Position numbers and translations under genes: made by a program
From: Flavobacteriales bacterium
GTDB lineage: Bacteria; Bacteroidota; Bacteroidia; Flavobacteriales; Flavobacteriaceae
Length of the DNA: 48,285 nt
Assembly (NCBI GenBank): GCA_004321735.1
Contig: SGZB01000005.1
Span: forward strand, 1-48,285
Direction: 5' to 3'
The notes under the pieces: generated by a model
The model's input: only the letters and a program-made list of their open reading frames with translations
The model's database searches: none
Told to the model about the DNA's origin: nothing
Part shown: positions 17,833-27,926 of the stretch, in pieces
How positions within the stretch are numbered: the first letter of the stretch is position 1
Layout of the letters: the number at the start of each line of letters is the position of its first letter

Positions 17833-17881
17833 AAAAAGGTATTTGGCATGGTTGATGACTATAGTTAATAAATTAATAATT

Positions 17882-18160
17882 ATGAGCAAATTAAATATTA
17901 AACCTCTTGCTGACAGAGTTTTAGTAGAACCTCTTGAAGCAGAAACTAAAACAGCATCAGGAATTATTATCCCTGATACTGCTAAAGAAAAACCACAAAA
18001 AGGTAATGTTGTTGCAGTTGGTGCAGGCACAAAAGATAACCCAATAACAGTCAAAGTTGGGCAAACAGTACTTTATGGAAAATATTCAGGAACTGAACTT
18101 AAGCTAGACGGCAATGACTATTTAATAATGAGAGAAAGTGATATTCTCGCTATAGTATAA
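17882..18160 (+). CDS. groES: Co-chaperonin GroES
   Basis: GroES caps the GroEL ring during ATP-driven folding. The 92-residue protein starts [20 protein letters not shown] and has the mobile loop ([20 protein letters not shown]) and the C-terminal [15 protein letters not shown] chose ATG at 17882; the open frame extends to 17843, but the extra 13 residues do not belong to the family. It is 16 bases ahead of groEL, forming the usual operon. Confidence 0.98.
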   Translation: MSKLNIKPLADRVLVEPLEAETKTASGIIIPDTAKEKPQKGNVVAVGAGTKDNPITVKVGQTVLYGKYSGTELKLDGNDYLIMRESDILAIV

Positions 18161-18164
18161 TTAA

Positions 18165-19808
<1,644 letters not shown>

Positions 19809-19826
19809 TTGTCAATAAATTAGGAT

Positions 19827-19858
19827 AAAAAAGCTGCATCACTGCAGCTTTTTTTTTT
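19827..19858 (+). terminator. Strong intrinsic terminator of groESL
   Basis: A perfect 12-pair stem, AAAAAAGCTGCA/TGCAGCTTTTTT, with a TCAC loop (19839-19842) runs into a T-tract up to 19858. It lies 18 bases after the groEL stop codon. The clearest terminator in the window. Confidence 0.95.
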
Positions 19859-19868
19859 ATTATTATTT

Positions 19869-19876
19869 TAATTTTG
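19869..19876 (+). promoter_or_regulatory. -7 box of purH
   Basis: TAATTTTG fits TAnnTTTG exactly and lies 13 bases ahead of the purH TTG start, right after the groESL terminator. No -33 TTG at the right distance. The leader would be very short. Confidence 0.5.
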
Positions 19877-19889
19877 AGAAAAAATTATT

Positions 19890-21395
19890 TTGTCAAATAA
19901 AACCCAAAAATCTGCACTTATTTCCGTTTTTAATAAAGAGGGAATAGAAAAAATAGCCCAGAAACTTAAAGAACTCAATATTCGCATTATTTCAACAGGT
20001 GGAACAGAAAAATATTTAACATCATTAAATTTTGATGTATTAAAAGTTGAGAATTTAACTTCGTATCCATCAATTTTTGGTGGTAGAGTTAAAACATTAC
20101 ATCCAAGTATTTTTGGAGGAATATTGTACCGTAGAGAAAATGAATCAGATGTAATTGAACAAAAAAACTATGATATTCCAAGTATTGATTATGTAATAGT
20201 GGATTTATACCCATTTGAAGAAACGGTATTAAACTCTAGCTCACATGAGGATATAATAGAAAAAATTGATATTGGTGGTATATCATTAATCAGAGCAGCT
20301 GCAAAAAATTATAAAGATGTAGTTTGTGTTTCTAGCATTGATCAATATGATGACTTTTTGATCGACTTGGATGACAGTCAAGGAAATTTCAGCATTGAAA
20401 AAAAACAAAATTATGCTTCGCATGCGTTCAAAATTTCAAGTAATTATGATTCTTTGATCAATGAATACTTAGTTAGTGGCTCAATTTCTGAAACGAAGCA
20501 ATTGAGATATGGTGAAAATCCGCACCAAAAAGGATTTTTCAAAGGAAATTTAGAATCCGTTTTTGAAAAAATTCATGGAAAAGAACTTTCATATAACAAC
20601 CTCCTAGATATTGATTCTGCCTACAACCTTATAAAGGAGTTTTGGGAAGAAGAATGCGCTTTTGCTATTCTAAAACACAATAATGCTTGTGGAGTTGCAA
20701 TAAGAGATAATGTACTAGATGCATATAATGCTGCCTTAGCTGGTGATCCTGTTTCTGCATTTGGAGGAATATTAATAACTAATTCTGAAATTAATGAAAA
20801 AGCTGCTCTTTCTATTGACAAACTTTTTTGTGAAGTAATTTTAGCTCCTAGCTACTCAGAAGAAGCATTAAGTGTTCTTAAAAGCAAAAAAAATAGAATT
20901 ATTTTAAGATTAAATAATATTATTCTTCCTACCCAAAATACAAGATCATGTTTAAATGGATTTTTAATTCAAGACAGTGATTCAATCACTGATAACAGTG
21001 ATAATTTAAAATGTGTGACTGAAATAAGACCTTCTGAATTTGAAATTGAAGATCTAATATTTGCATCAAAAATTTCAAAGCATACTAAATCAAATACCAT
21101 TGTACTTGCTAGAAACAAACAACTTTTAGCTTCTGGCACTGGACAAACATCAAGAGTTGATGCACTAAATCAGGCTATAGATAAGGCTAGAAAATTTGAT
21201 TTTGATTTAAATAAAAGTGTTATGGCCAGTGATGCATTTTTTCCATTCCCAGATTGTATTGAAATTGCATCAGAATCAGGAATTAAATCTGTAATTCAAC
21301 CTGGAGGTTCAATAAAAGATCATCTATCAATTGAAAGCTGTAATGAAAATAAAATTTCAATGGTTTTTACTGGAAATAGACACTTTAAACATTAA
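19890..21395 (+). CDS. purH: Bifunctional AICAR transformylase / IMP cyclohydrolase PurH (TTG start)
   Basis: PurH carries out the last two steps of IMP synthesis: formylation of AICAR by 10-formyl-THF and ring closure. The 501-residue protein has the N-terminal MGS-like cyclohydrolase domain (ISTGGTEKYLTSLNFDVLKV, GGRVKTLHPSIFGGIL) and the transformylase domain (RYGENPHQKGFF, AILKHNNACGVA, the catalytic Lys-His in KHNN, GTGQTSRVDAL, DAFFPFPDCIE, VIQPGGSIKD). The start codon is TTG at 19890: it gives MSNKTQKSALISVFNKEGIE, which fits the family, and there is no ATG nearby in frame. It has its own promoter box after the groEL terminator. Confidence 0.96.
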   Translation: MSNKTQKSALISVFNKEGIEKIAQKLKELNIRIISTGGTEKYLTSLNFDVLKVENLTSYPSIFGGRVKTLHPSIFGGILYRRENESDVIEQKNYDIPSIDYVIVDLYPFEETVLNSSSHEDIIEKIDIGGISLIRAAAKNYKDVVCVSSIDQYDDFLIDLDDSQGNFSIEKKQNYASHAFKISSNYDSLINEYLVSGSISETKQLRYGENPHQKGFFKGNLESVFEKIHGKELSYNNLLDIDSAYNLIKEFWEEECAFAILKHNNACGVAIRDNVLDAYNAALAGDPVSAFGGILITNSEINEKAALSIDKLFCEVILAPSYSEEALSVLKSKKNRIILRLNNIILPTQNTRSCLNGFLIQDSDSITDNSDNLKCVTEIRPSEFEIEDLIFASKISKHTKSNTIVLARNKQLLASGTGQTSRVDALNQAIDKARKFDFDLNKSVMASDAFFPFPDCIEIASESGIKSVIQPGGSIKDHLSIESCNENKISMVFTGNRHFKH

Positions 21396-21400
21396 TTTAG

Positions 21401-21408
21401 TAACTTTA
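21401..21408 (+). promoter_or_regulatory. Possible -7 box of the mre operon
   Basis: TAACTTTA differs from TAnnTTTG only in the last base and lies 17 bases before the mreB ATG. No -33 element is evident. Weak support. Confidence 0.3.
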
Positions 21409-21425
21409 CTAACAACCCAAAAAAA

Positions 21426-22454
21426 ATGAGTTTTTTCGATTTCTGGACAGAGTCAATTGCTATAGATTTAGGAACAGCAAATACACTTATTATTCATAAT
21501 GATAAAGTAGTTGTTGATAGCCCGTCAATTGTAGCATTGGATCAGAAAAGTGGAAAAATTATTGCCGTAGGCCATGAAGCAAAACTTATGCATGGAAAGA
21601 CTCATGAAAATATTAAAACAATAAGACCTCTGAAGGATGGAGTAATTGCAGATTTTAATGCCTCAGAGCAGATGATCGGTCAGCTTATAAAAAGTATTCC
21701 AAACCTTAACAAAAGATTTTATTCTCCTTCTCTTAAAATGGTTATATGTATTCCTTCAGGAATAACCGAAGTAGAAATGAGAGCAGTAAAAGAATCTGCT
21801 GAAAGAGTCAATGGAAAAGAAGTTTACTTAATTCATGAACCAATGGCTGCTGCCATTGGAATTGGTGTTGATATCATGCAACCGAAAGGAAATATGATCA
21901 TTGACATTGGTGGTGGTACAACAGAAATTGCGGTAATTGCTATGGCTGGTATTGTTTGTGATAAGAGTGTAAAAATTGCTGGGGACGTATTTACCGAAGA
22001 TATTGTGTATTATATGAGAACTCAGCACAACTTAGCTGTAGGTGATAGGTCTGCTGAAAATATAAAAATTAATATTGGTTCAGCATTAGATGAATTAGAC
22101 AATCCACCTGACGACATGCAAGTTCAAGGTAGAGATTTACTTTCTGGTAAGCCTAAAGAAATCTCAATTGGTTATCGAGAAATTTCTAAAGCTTTAGACA
22201 AATCTATTATAAGGATTGAAGAGTCAGTTATGGAAACATTATCTCAAACTCCACCTGAATTAGCTGCAGATATTTATAATACAGGAATATACCTGGCAGG
22301 AGGCGGTTCAATGTTAAGAGGTTTAGATAAAAGAATTTCTAAGAAGACAGATCTTCCAGTTTTTATAGCAGAAGATCCATTACGTGCTGTAGTTAGAGGT
22401 ACTGGAATAACATTAAAAAATATTGATCGTTACAAAAGTGTTTTAGTTACATAG
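21426..22454 (+). CDS. mreB: Rod shape-determining protein MreB
   Basis: MreB is the bacterial actin that organises lateral wall synthesis. The 342-residue protein shows the actin-fold nucleotide motifs: phosphate-1 IDLGTANTLI, connect-1, phosphate-2 NMIIDIGGGTTEIAVIAMAG, and the adenosine motif GIYLAGGGSMLRGLDKRIS. EPMAAAIGIGVDI is also typical. Full length. It leads the operon mreB-mreC-mreD-mrdA-rodA, with gaps or overlaps of a few bases, the complete rod-elongation set. Confidence 0.98.
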   Translation: MSFFDFWTESIAIDLGTANTLIIHNDKVVVDSPSIVALDQKSGKIIAVGHEAKLMHGKTHENIKTIRPLKDGVIADFNASEQMIGQLIKSIPNLNKRFYSPSLKMVICIPSGITEVEMRAVKESAERVNGKEVYLIHEPMAAAIGIGVDIMQPKGNMIIDIGGGTTEIAVIAMAGIVCDKSVKIAGDVFTEDIVYYMRTQHNLAVGDRSAENIKINIGSALDELDNPPDDMQVQGRDLLSGKPKEISIGYREISKALDKSIIRIEESVMETLSQTPPELAADIYNTGIYLAGGGSMLRGLDKRISKKTDLPVFIAEDPLRAVVRGTGITLKNIDRYKSVLVT

Positions 22455-22458
22455 ATTA

Positions 22459-23259
22459 ATGCGAAATTTTATTGATTATTTAATAAAGAATACAAGCAGC
22501 ATTATTTATTTATTCTTAATTACTATTGCCTTAACCCAGATTTTCTCAAGAAATTACTACCAGAATTCAGTATTTAATCTATATTTTTCTGACATAACAA
22601 ATAGTTTTATTGATAAAAAAAATAACATCACAAGTTATTTGAAGCTCATTGAAGAAAACAAAAGGTTAGTTCGTGAAAACATATATTTACTAGAAGAATC
22701 TATTAACTCAAATTACTTATCATTAGATAGTATTCAAAAAGATAATTTTGAATTAATACCAGCAGGTATTATATCTAACTCAATTAGATTTGATAAAAAT
22801 TTTATTACGCTCAATGCGGGAGATAATGATGGTGTTGAAATTGATGATGGAATTATAACAAAATTTGGAATTATTGGAATAATTAATAAAACTTCAGATA
22901 AATTTTCAACAGGAATTTCACTCTTAAATTCAGAAATCAAGATCAATGCAATGGTAAAAAAAACAAATCATTTTGGTTCTTTATTTTGGGATGGTTTAAG
23001 CCATGAAAAAGTTAAACTAACGGATATTCCAAAAAGTGCGAACATCTCCAAGGGAGATACCATTGTAAGTGGAGGAATGTCTTATATTTTTCCTAAAAAT
23101 ATTTTGATAGGAGTAGTTGATGATTATTCTATTCCTGAATCAACAAATTATTATGATATTACAATTAGATTATTTGAGGATTTTGGAGCGATTAGAAATG
23201 TTTTTGTAATTAAAAACAATTCGTTTGATGAATTAAAAAGCTTAATTGAAAATGAGTAA
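22459..23259 (+). CDS. mreC: Rod shape-determining protein MreC
   Basis: MreC links MreB to the periplasmic elongation enzymes and activates PBP2. The 266-residue protein has one N-terminal transmembrane helix (about 11-30, TSSIIYLFLITIALTQIFSR), a coiled-coil segment (about 50-80), and the periplasmic beta domains with NSIRFDKNFITLNAGDNDGV and SKGDTIVSGGMSYIFPKNIL, the MreC signature. It is four bases after mreB and overlaps mreD. Confidence 0.95.
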   Translation: MRNFIDYLIKNTSSIIYLFLITIALTQIFSRNYYQNSVFNLYFSDITNSFIDKKNNITSYLKLIEENKRLVRENIYLLEESINSNYLSLDSIQKDNFELIPAGIISNSIRFDKNFITLNAGDNDGVEIDDGIITKFGIIGIINKTSDKFSTGISLLNSEIKINAMVKKTNHFGSLFWDGLSHEKVKLTDIPKSANISKGDTIVSGGMSYIFPKNILIGVVDDYSIPESTNYYDITIRLFEDFGAIRNVFVIKNNSFDELKSLIENE

Positions 23260-23770
23260 TATCTATCAATTATTATTTTTTAGATTTCTATTTTTATCAT
23301 TAGGGCAAATTTTAATATTTAATAATTTTCTAATTTTTGGAAATAATGTTAACATCTACCTGATTTTTGTTTTAGTATTTCCACTTAATTTTAATACATC
23401 TTTTTCTTACATAATCGTTTTTCTTTTTGGTTTTATTTTAGATTTTTTTTCAAATTCAATGGGAATTATAACATTTACATTACTTATTTCAATTCTTATA
23501 AAACCTTATATCCTAAAATTTATTTTTGGAAATTTTGATATCAATCAAGTAAGAAAAACCTCAGAATATATTAGTAAAACCAGTTTATTTCAAAAAACTA
23601 GTTATCTATTAATTATGTTTATATCACACCAATTAATTGTAAATTTTATTGATATTTTTTCATCTGAAAAACTCAAAATAATAATTAATAAGACATTAGT
23701 TAGTACTATCATTTCCATCTTTTTTTCATACATAATTTTATTTATATTTTTTAGAAAGAATGAGAGATAA
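23252..23770 (+). CDS. mreD: Rod shape-determining protein MreD
   Basis: MreD is a polytopic membrane protein of the rod complex. The 172-residue protein is almost entirely hydrophobic with about five helices, including VNIYLIFVLVFPLNFNTSFS and FLFGFILDFFSNSMGIITF, the latter resembling the family's DxxS/G motif. The start is ATG at 23252, which overlaps the mreC stop codon; a TTG two codons earlier is less likely. Assignment rests on topology and operon place. Confidence 0.92.
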   Translation: MSNIYQLLFFRFLFLSLGQILIFNNFLIFGNNVNIYLIFVLVFPLNFNTSFSYIIVFLFGFILDFFSNSMGIITFTLLISILIKPYILKFIFGNFDINQVRKTSEYISKTSLFQKTSYLLIMFISHQLIVNFIDIFSSEKLKIIINKTLVSTIISIFFSYIILFIFFRKNER

Positions 23771-25619
23771 ATTTTTTCAAATCGTTGTTTTAATTATCTC
23801 AGGATTATTGATTATAAAATTATTTGACTTACAAATAATTAAAAATAATTCATCTGATTTCCTCGAAAGAGGTTCAATACAAAAGATCTATGAATTTCCA
23901 GAGAGAGGTTATATATATGACAGAAATAATAAACTTATAGTTTCTAATGAACCATACTATGATTTAATGATTATTCCCAGAGATGTTGAATTAAATGACA
24001 GTACTGAAATTTCAAAACTCTTAAATATTCCAATTCATACATTTAACACTAAATTCAATAAATCCAGAATTTTTTCAAATGTTAAACCTTCAGTGTTCAT
24101 GTCTGGAATAACCAAAAATGAGTTCGCTTTGTTACAAGAAAAATTATGGAAATATAGTGGTTTTTTTATTCAAAAAAATTCTAAAAGAAAATATAATTAT
24201 AAGACTGCATCTAATATTCTTGGCTATACAAGTGAAGTTAATAGTTACGAAGTAGAATCTAATCCGTATTACAAAGCAGGAGAAATGATTGGAAGACAAG
24301 GTCTTGAAAAAACATACGAAGTAAAACTAAGAGGAAAAAAAGGAGTAAAATATCTTCAAAAAGATAAATTTAATAGGATAATTGGAAGTTATAATAATGG
24401 GATATATGACTCTAGCTATGTTCCAGCAAAAAACATAAAACTAACTCTAGATATTGAACTTCAGAAATATGGAGATTCACTTTTAAAAAATAAATTTGGG
24501 AGCATTATTGCTATTGAGCCTAAAACAGGTGAAATACTTGCGCTAGTTAACTCTCCAATATATGACCCTAGCATTCTTGTTGGAAGAGACCGGTCATCAA
24601 ACTACAATACATTAAAGCTAGATTCTATTGGGAAACCATTATTTGAAAGAGGTTTACAAGGTCAATATCCACCAGGATCAACTTTTAAATTAATAAACGC
24701 ACTTATTGGATTACAAGAGAAAATTATTGATGAAAAAAAAACAATTAGATGTGATTATGGACATTTCTACGCAAAAAATTCATTCATGAAATGTCATTGT
24801 GATGAAGGAACATATAATAATTTAAATACTGCAATTTATAACTCTTGTAACACATACTTTGCTAAAGTTTACAAAGAGACTGTTGATAATCAGACATCGT
24901 CTAAAATAGGTCTTGATAAATGGAAAGAATATGTAAATTCTTTTGGAATGGGTAATTATTTAGGATATGATCATCCAACGGGAAGACCTGGTTTTATACC
25001 ATCATCAAATTATTACGATAGATGGTATAATAAATCCTGGAGAGCTTCAACTACAATTTCTAATTCTATTGGTCAGGGTGAAATTTTATCTACACCTATT
25101 CAAATGGCTAACCTTGCTGCAACTATTGCAAACAAAGGTTGGTATATAGCACCTCATTTTGTTAAAGAAATTGAAAATGATTCGATAGATAGCAAATTCA
25201 AAGAAGTTAAAAAAACATTAATTGATGAAAAATATTATGATCCTATTATTAAAGGGATGATAGATGTTGTTGAAAAAGGGACTGCTACTAATTCAAAAAT
25301 TAAAGATATTCTGATTGCTGGAAAAACAGGAACAGCTGAAAACTTTATTAAAATTGATGGAGTAAGAAAACAATTAACTGACCATTCAATTTTTATTGGT
25401 TTTGCACCAGCTGATAATCCAAAAATAGCTATTTGCGTATTTATTGAAAACGGATATTGGGGAACTAGATGGGCAGCACCAATATCAAGTTTAATTATGG
25501 AAAAATATTTGAAAGGATCAGTTAGCCGTAATTGGCTTGAGAGTTATATAAAAGACGGTAATCTGAATGAAGAGTACCTGAAACCATATAAATACAAAAA
25601 TTTTAAAATTAATGAGTAG
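23760..25619 (+). CDS. mrdA: Penicillin-binding protein 2 (rod-system transpeptidase)
   Basis: PBP2 cross-links peptidoglycan during elongation in complex with RodA. The 619-residue protein has an N-terminal membrane anchor (about 5-22), the dimerisation domain (ERGYIYDRNNKLIVSNEPYY), and a transpeptidase domain with SxxK in PPGSTFKLINALI, SxN in IYNSCNTYFAK, and KTGT in IAGKTGTAEN. A Cys pair in MKCHCDEGTYNN stands just before the SxN motif. It overlaps mreD by 11 bases and rodA by 8. Confidence 0.97.
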   Translation: MRDKFFQIVVLIISGLLIIKLFDLQIIKNNSSDFLERGSIQKIYEFPERGYIYDRNNKLIVSNEPYYDLMIIPRDVELNDSTEISKLLNIPIHTFNTKFNKSRIFSNVKPSVFMSGITKNEFALLQEKLWKYSGFFIQKNSKRKYNYKTASNILGYTSEVNSYEVESNPYYKAGEMIGRQGLEKTYEVKLRGKKGVKYLQKDKFNRIIGSYNNGIYDSSYVPAKNIKLTLDIELQKYGDSLLKNKFGSIIAIEPKTGEILALVNSPIYDPSILVGRDRSSNYNTLKLDSIGKPLFERGLQGQYPPGSTFKLINALIGLQEKIIDEKKTIRCDYGHFYAKNSFMKCHCDEGTYNNLNTAIYNSCNTYFAKVYKETVDNQTSSKIGLDKWKEYVNSFGMGNYLGYDHPTGRPGFIPSSNYYDRWYNKSWRASTTISNSIGQGEILSTPIQMANLAATIANKGWYIAPHFVKEIENDSIDSKFKEVKKTLIDEKYYDPIIKGMIDVVEKGTATNSKIKDILIAGKTGTAENFIKIDGVRKQLTDHSIFIGFAPADNPKIAICVFIENGYWGTRWAAPISSLIMEKYLKGSVSRNWLESYIKDGNLNEEYLKPYKYKNFKINE

Positions 25620-26865
25620 GAATTTAATTCTTGAAAAATTTGATCTACTTTCAATTATACTAGTTTCAATCTTAACTATTTCTGGACTTATAAATATCTA
25701 TTCTACCACTTATGTTTCAGATTCTGTGATGTTCTCACTAACTAATCCTTTTGGCAAACAATTGCTTTTTGTTTTCTTTAGCGCAGCTCTATTTTGTATA
25801 ATTCTTTTTTTTAAGGGTAAATTATTTCAGCAATATTCAAGTTTAATGTACTTATTTATGACTATCACATTAATACTTGTTTTATTTTTTGGAAATGAGA
25901 TAAAGGGTGCTAGTTCCTGGTTCAGTTTTTTTGGATTTAGTTTTCAGCCCTCAGAATTTATGAAACCAGTAACTGGATTAGTTTTAGCTAAATTCTTAAG
26001 TAATATACACTCTGACTTAAAAAGAACTAAAGTTCAATTGTACAGTTTCATAGTTGTCTTTATTCCTATTTTACTTATAATTTTACAACCCGACCCTGGA
26101 ACTGCATTAATTTATTTTAGTTTTTTCTTTGTTTTATATATAGTTGGCCTTCCTAGTATATATATGAATTTATTTATTGTTTCTGTAATACTTTTTTTAA
26201 TAACAATACTATTCGATATGAATAACATTATATTATTTATTTCAGTTTTAACTGGCTTGTTAGGTTTAATTTTTTTATACAAAAAAATTAAAATTGGAAG
26301 GTTGTTATTTCTTTCTATTTCATCAATAATATTTATAATATTTATTGATTTTGTTTACAATGATATTTTTGAGCAAAGACACAGGGATAGATTTGAAGTT
26401 GTTCTTGGAATTACAGAAGATAATAGAGGGATAGGCTATAATACTAATCAATCTCAGTTAGCTTTTAAATCGGGTGGATTTTCTGGTGAAGGGTTTTTAA
26501 ATGGAAGTCAAACTAAAGGAAATTTTGTGCCTGAACAACACAGTGATTACATATTTGCAACAATTGGAGAAGAATGGGGATTTATAGGCACATTTACTAT
26601 AATATTAGTTTATACTTTACTCATTATGAGAATGATTAATAGAGCTAATAAACATCGAAATATTTTTAATAAAATATTTATTTACTCAGTTGCATCAATT
26701 TTCTTTTTTCAATTTTCAATAAATGTCAGTATGGTTGTAGGTATTTTTCCAACTGTTGGAATACCACTTCCTTTTATTAGCTATGGTGGATCGAGTATGG
26801 TTGCTTCTATCTTATTATTCGCAGGCTACATTAAATTTGACTCTTATAAGAAAGAAAAATGGTAA
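25612..26865 (+). CDS. rodA: Rod-shape SEDS glycosyltransferase RodA
   Basis: RodA polymerises lipid II into glycan strands with PBP2. The 417-residue protein is a SEDS-family membrane protein with about ten helices. Family motifs are SFFGFSFQPSEFMKPVTGLV, LQPDPGTALIYFSFF (containing the catalytic Asp), the loop FVPEQHSDYIFATIGEEWGF, and PTVGIPLPFISYGGSSM. The last gene of the mre operon; its stop codon directly abuts the stop of the convergent ABC permease, with no room for a terminator between them. Confidence 0.97.
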   Translation: MSRNLILEKFDLLSIILVSILTISGLINIYSTTYVSDSVMFSLTNPFGKQLLFVFFSAALFCIILFFKGKLFQQYSSLMYLFMTITLILVLFFGNEIKGASSWFSFFGFSFQPSEFMKPVTGLVLAKFLSNIHSDLKRTKVQLYSFIVVFIPILLIILQPDPGTALIYFSFFFVLYIVGLPSIYMNLFIVSVILFLITILFDMNNIILFISVLTGLLGLIFLYKKIKIGRLLFLSISSIIFIIFIDFVYNDIFEQRHRDRFEVVLGITEDNRGIGYNTNQSQLAFKSGGFSGEGFLNGSQTKGNFVPEQHSDYIFATIGEEWGFIGTFTIILVYTLLIMRMINRANKHRNIFNKIFIYSVASIFFFQFSINVSMVVGIFPTVGIPLPFISYGGSSMVASILLFAGYIKFDSYKKEKW

Positions 26866-27912
26866 CTAAATTTTTATTTTTTCGGAATAATAATTAGATA
26901 TATACATAAAACTGGTAACTAAAAGCATTAGAAAAATTCCAGGTATTAAAGCCAAATAAGCATTCCCCAGAAGAATATATTGGTAATTTTCTTTAATCAT
27001 ATAACCCCAACTCGGCATTGGAGGTTGAGTGCCGATTCCAAGAAAACTTAATCCACTCTCAAGCAGAATAGATGACGCAAAATTAGTTGCAGCAATAATA
27101 AGTATAGGACCAATAATATTAGGTAAAATATGATAAATAATAATTCTTAAGTTACTTAATCCTAAAACTTTCACTGCAACAATATAATCCTTAGCTTTTT
27201 CAGACATAATTTTTCCTCTTACTATCCTAGCTACTTCTACCCATACGGAGCATCCAATTGCAATATATACTTGCCAAAATCCTTTACCAAGTGAGATAGA
27301 AATTGCAATTACTAACAACAATGTAGGTATTGACCAAAAAACATTTATTATCCACACCACAACCTTATCTAAATATCCTCCAAAATAACCACCAAGAACT
27401 CCGAAGAAAACTCCTAGAACAGTTGAAATCAATACTGCCATTAAACCAATAGATAATGAGACTCTTGTACCTAACATAACTCTACTAAACAAATCTCTAC
27501 CATAAATATCTGTGCCAAACAGATATGTTCTTTCCTCAACATAATTATCAACTATATAATTTAAATTTGAAGATTTAAAAACATTTAAATCAATTAGTTT
27601 TTCAACTGACTCATCATCACTACTTACCAATTTTAAATTTAACTTATCACCAACAGTATTTAGATCTGAGATAGGATATTCATTATAGATTTTTTCAGAA
27701 CCTATGAAAAAATCAAAAAAATTCATTTTATAATCTTTCAAAGGAACTTTGATAATTTTAGTTTTAAACCCAGGCTTTTCAGACTGAATTCTTAGATTCA
27801 TGGAGTTAGCATGAGTAGTTTTATCAGGAATTAAAAAATAAGTAAATAGTGCTGCAAAAAAACAAAAACCTATATACAAAAATGAAAGTCTTAGAGGAAT
27901 GTTGTTTTTCAC
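26866..27912 (-). CDS. Dipeptide/oligopeptide-type ABC transporter permease (DppC/OppC family)
   Basis: An inner-membrane permease of the peptide/nickel ABC importer class. The 348-residue protein has an N-terminal helix, a periplasmic insert of about 90 residues (30-120), then the binding-protein-dependent transport domain beginning TDIYGRDLFSRVMLGTRVSL. The cytoplasmic EAA loop is visible in EKAKDYIVAVKVLGLSNLRI, followed by HILPNIIGPILIIA and GLSFLGIGTQPPMPSWGYMI. The usual partners (second permease, ATPases, binding protein) are not in the window. It is 14 bases downstream of the tail-specific protease, so likely co-transcribed. Substrate unknown. Confidence 0.9.
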   Translation of the reverse strand: MKNNIPLRLSFLYIGFCFFAALFTYFLIPDKTTHANSMNLRIQSEKPGFKTKIIKVPLKDYKMNFFDFFIGSEKIYNEYPISDLNTVGDKLNLKLVSSDDESVEKLIDLNVFKSSNLNYIVDNYVEERTYLFGTDIYGRDLFSRVMLGTRVSLSIGLMAVLISTVLGVFFGVLGGYFGGYLDKVVVWIINVFWSIPTLLLVIAISISLGKGFWQVYIAIGCSVWVEVARIVRGKIMSEKAKDYIVAVKVLGLSNLRIIIYHILPNIIGPILIIAATNFASSILLESGLSFLGIGTQPPMPSWGYMIKENYQYILLGNAYLALIPGIFLMLLVTSFMYISNYYSEKIKI

Positions 27913-27926
27913 ATTTATTGACTTTA

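Noticed and set aside
17840-17860. Possible sigma-54 -24/-12 promoter (TTGGCATGG) before groES
   Set aside because: A -24-like GG is present, but the -12 GC at the right distance is missing.
17793-17881. CIRCE (HrcA) operator before groES
   Set aside because: No TTAGCACTC-type inverted repeat is present in the gap.
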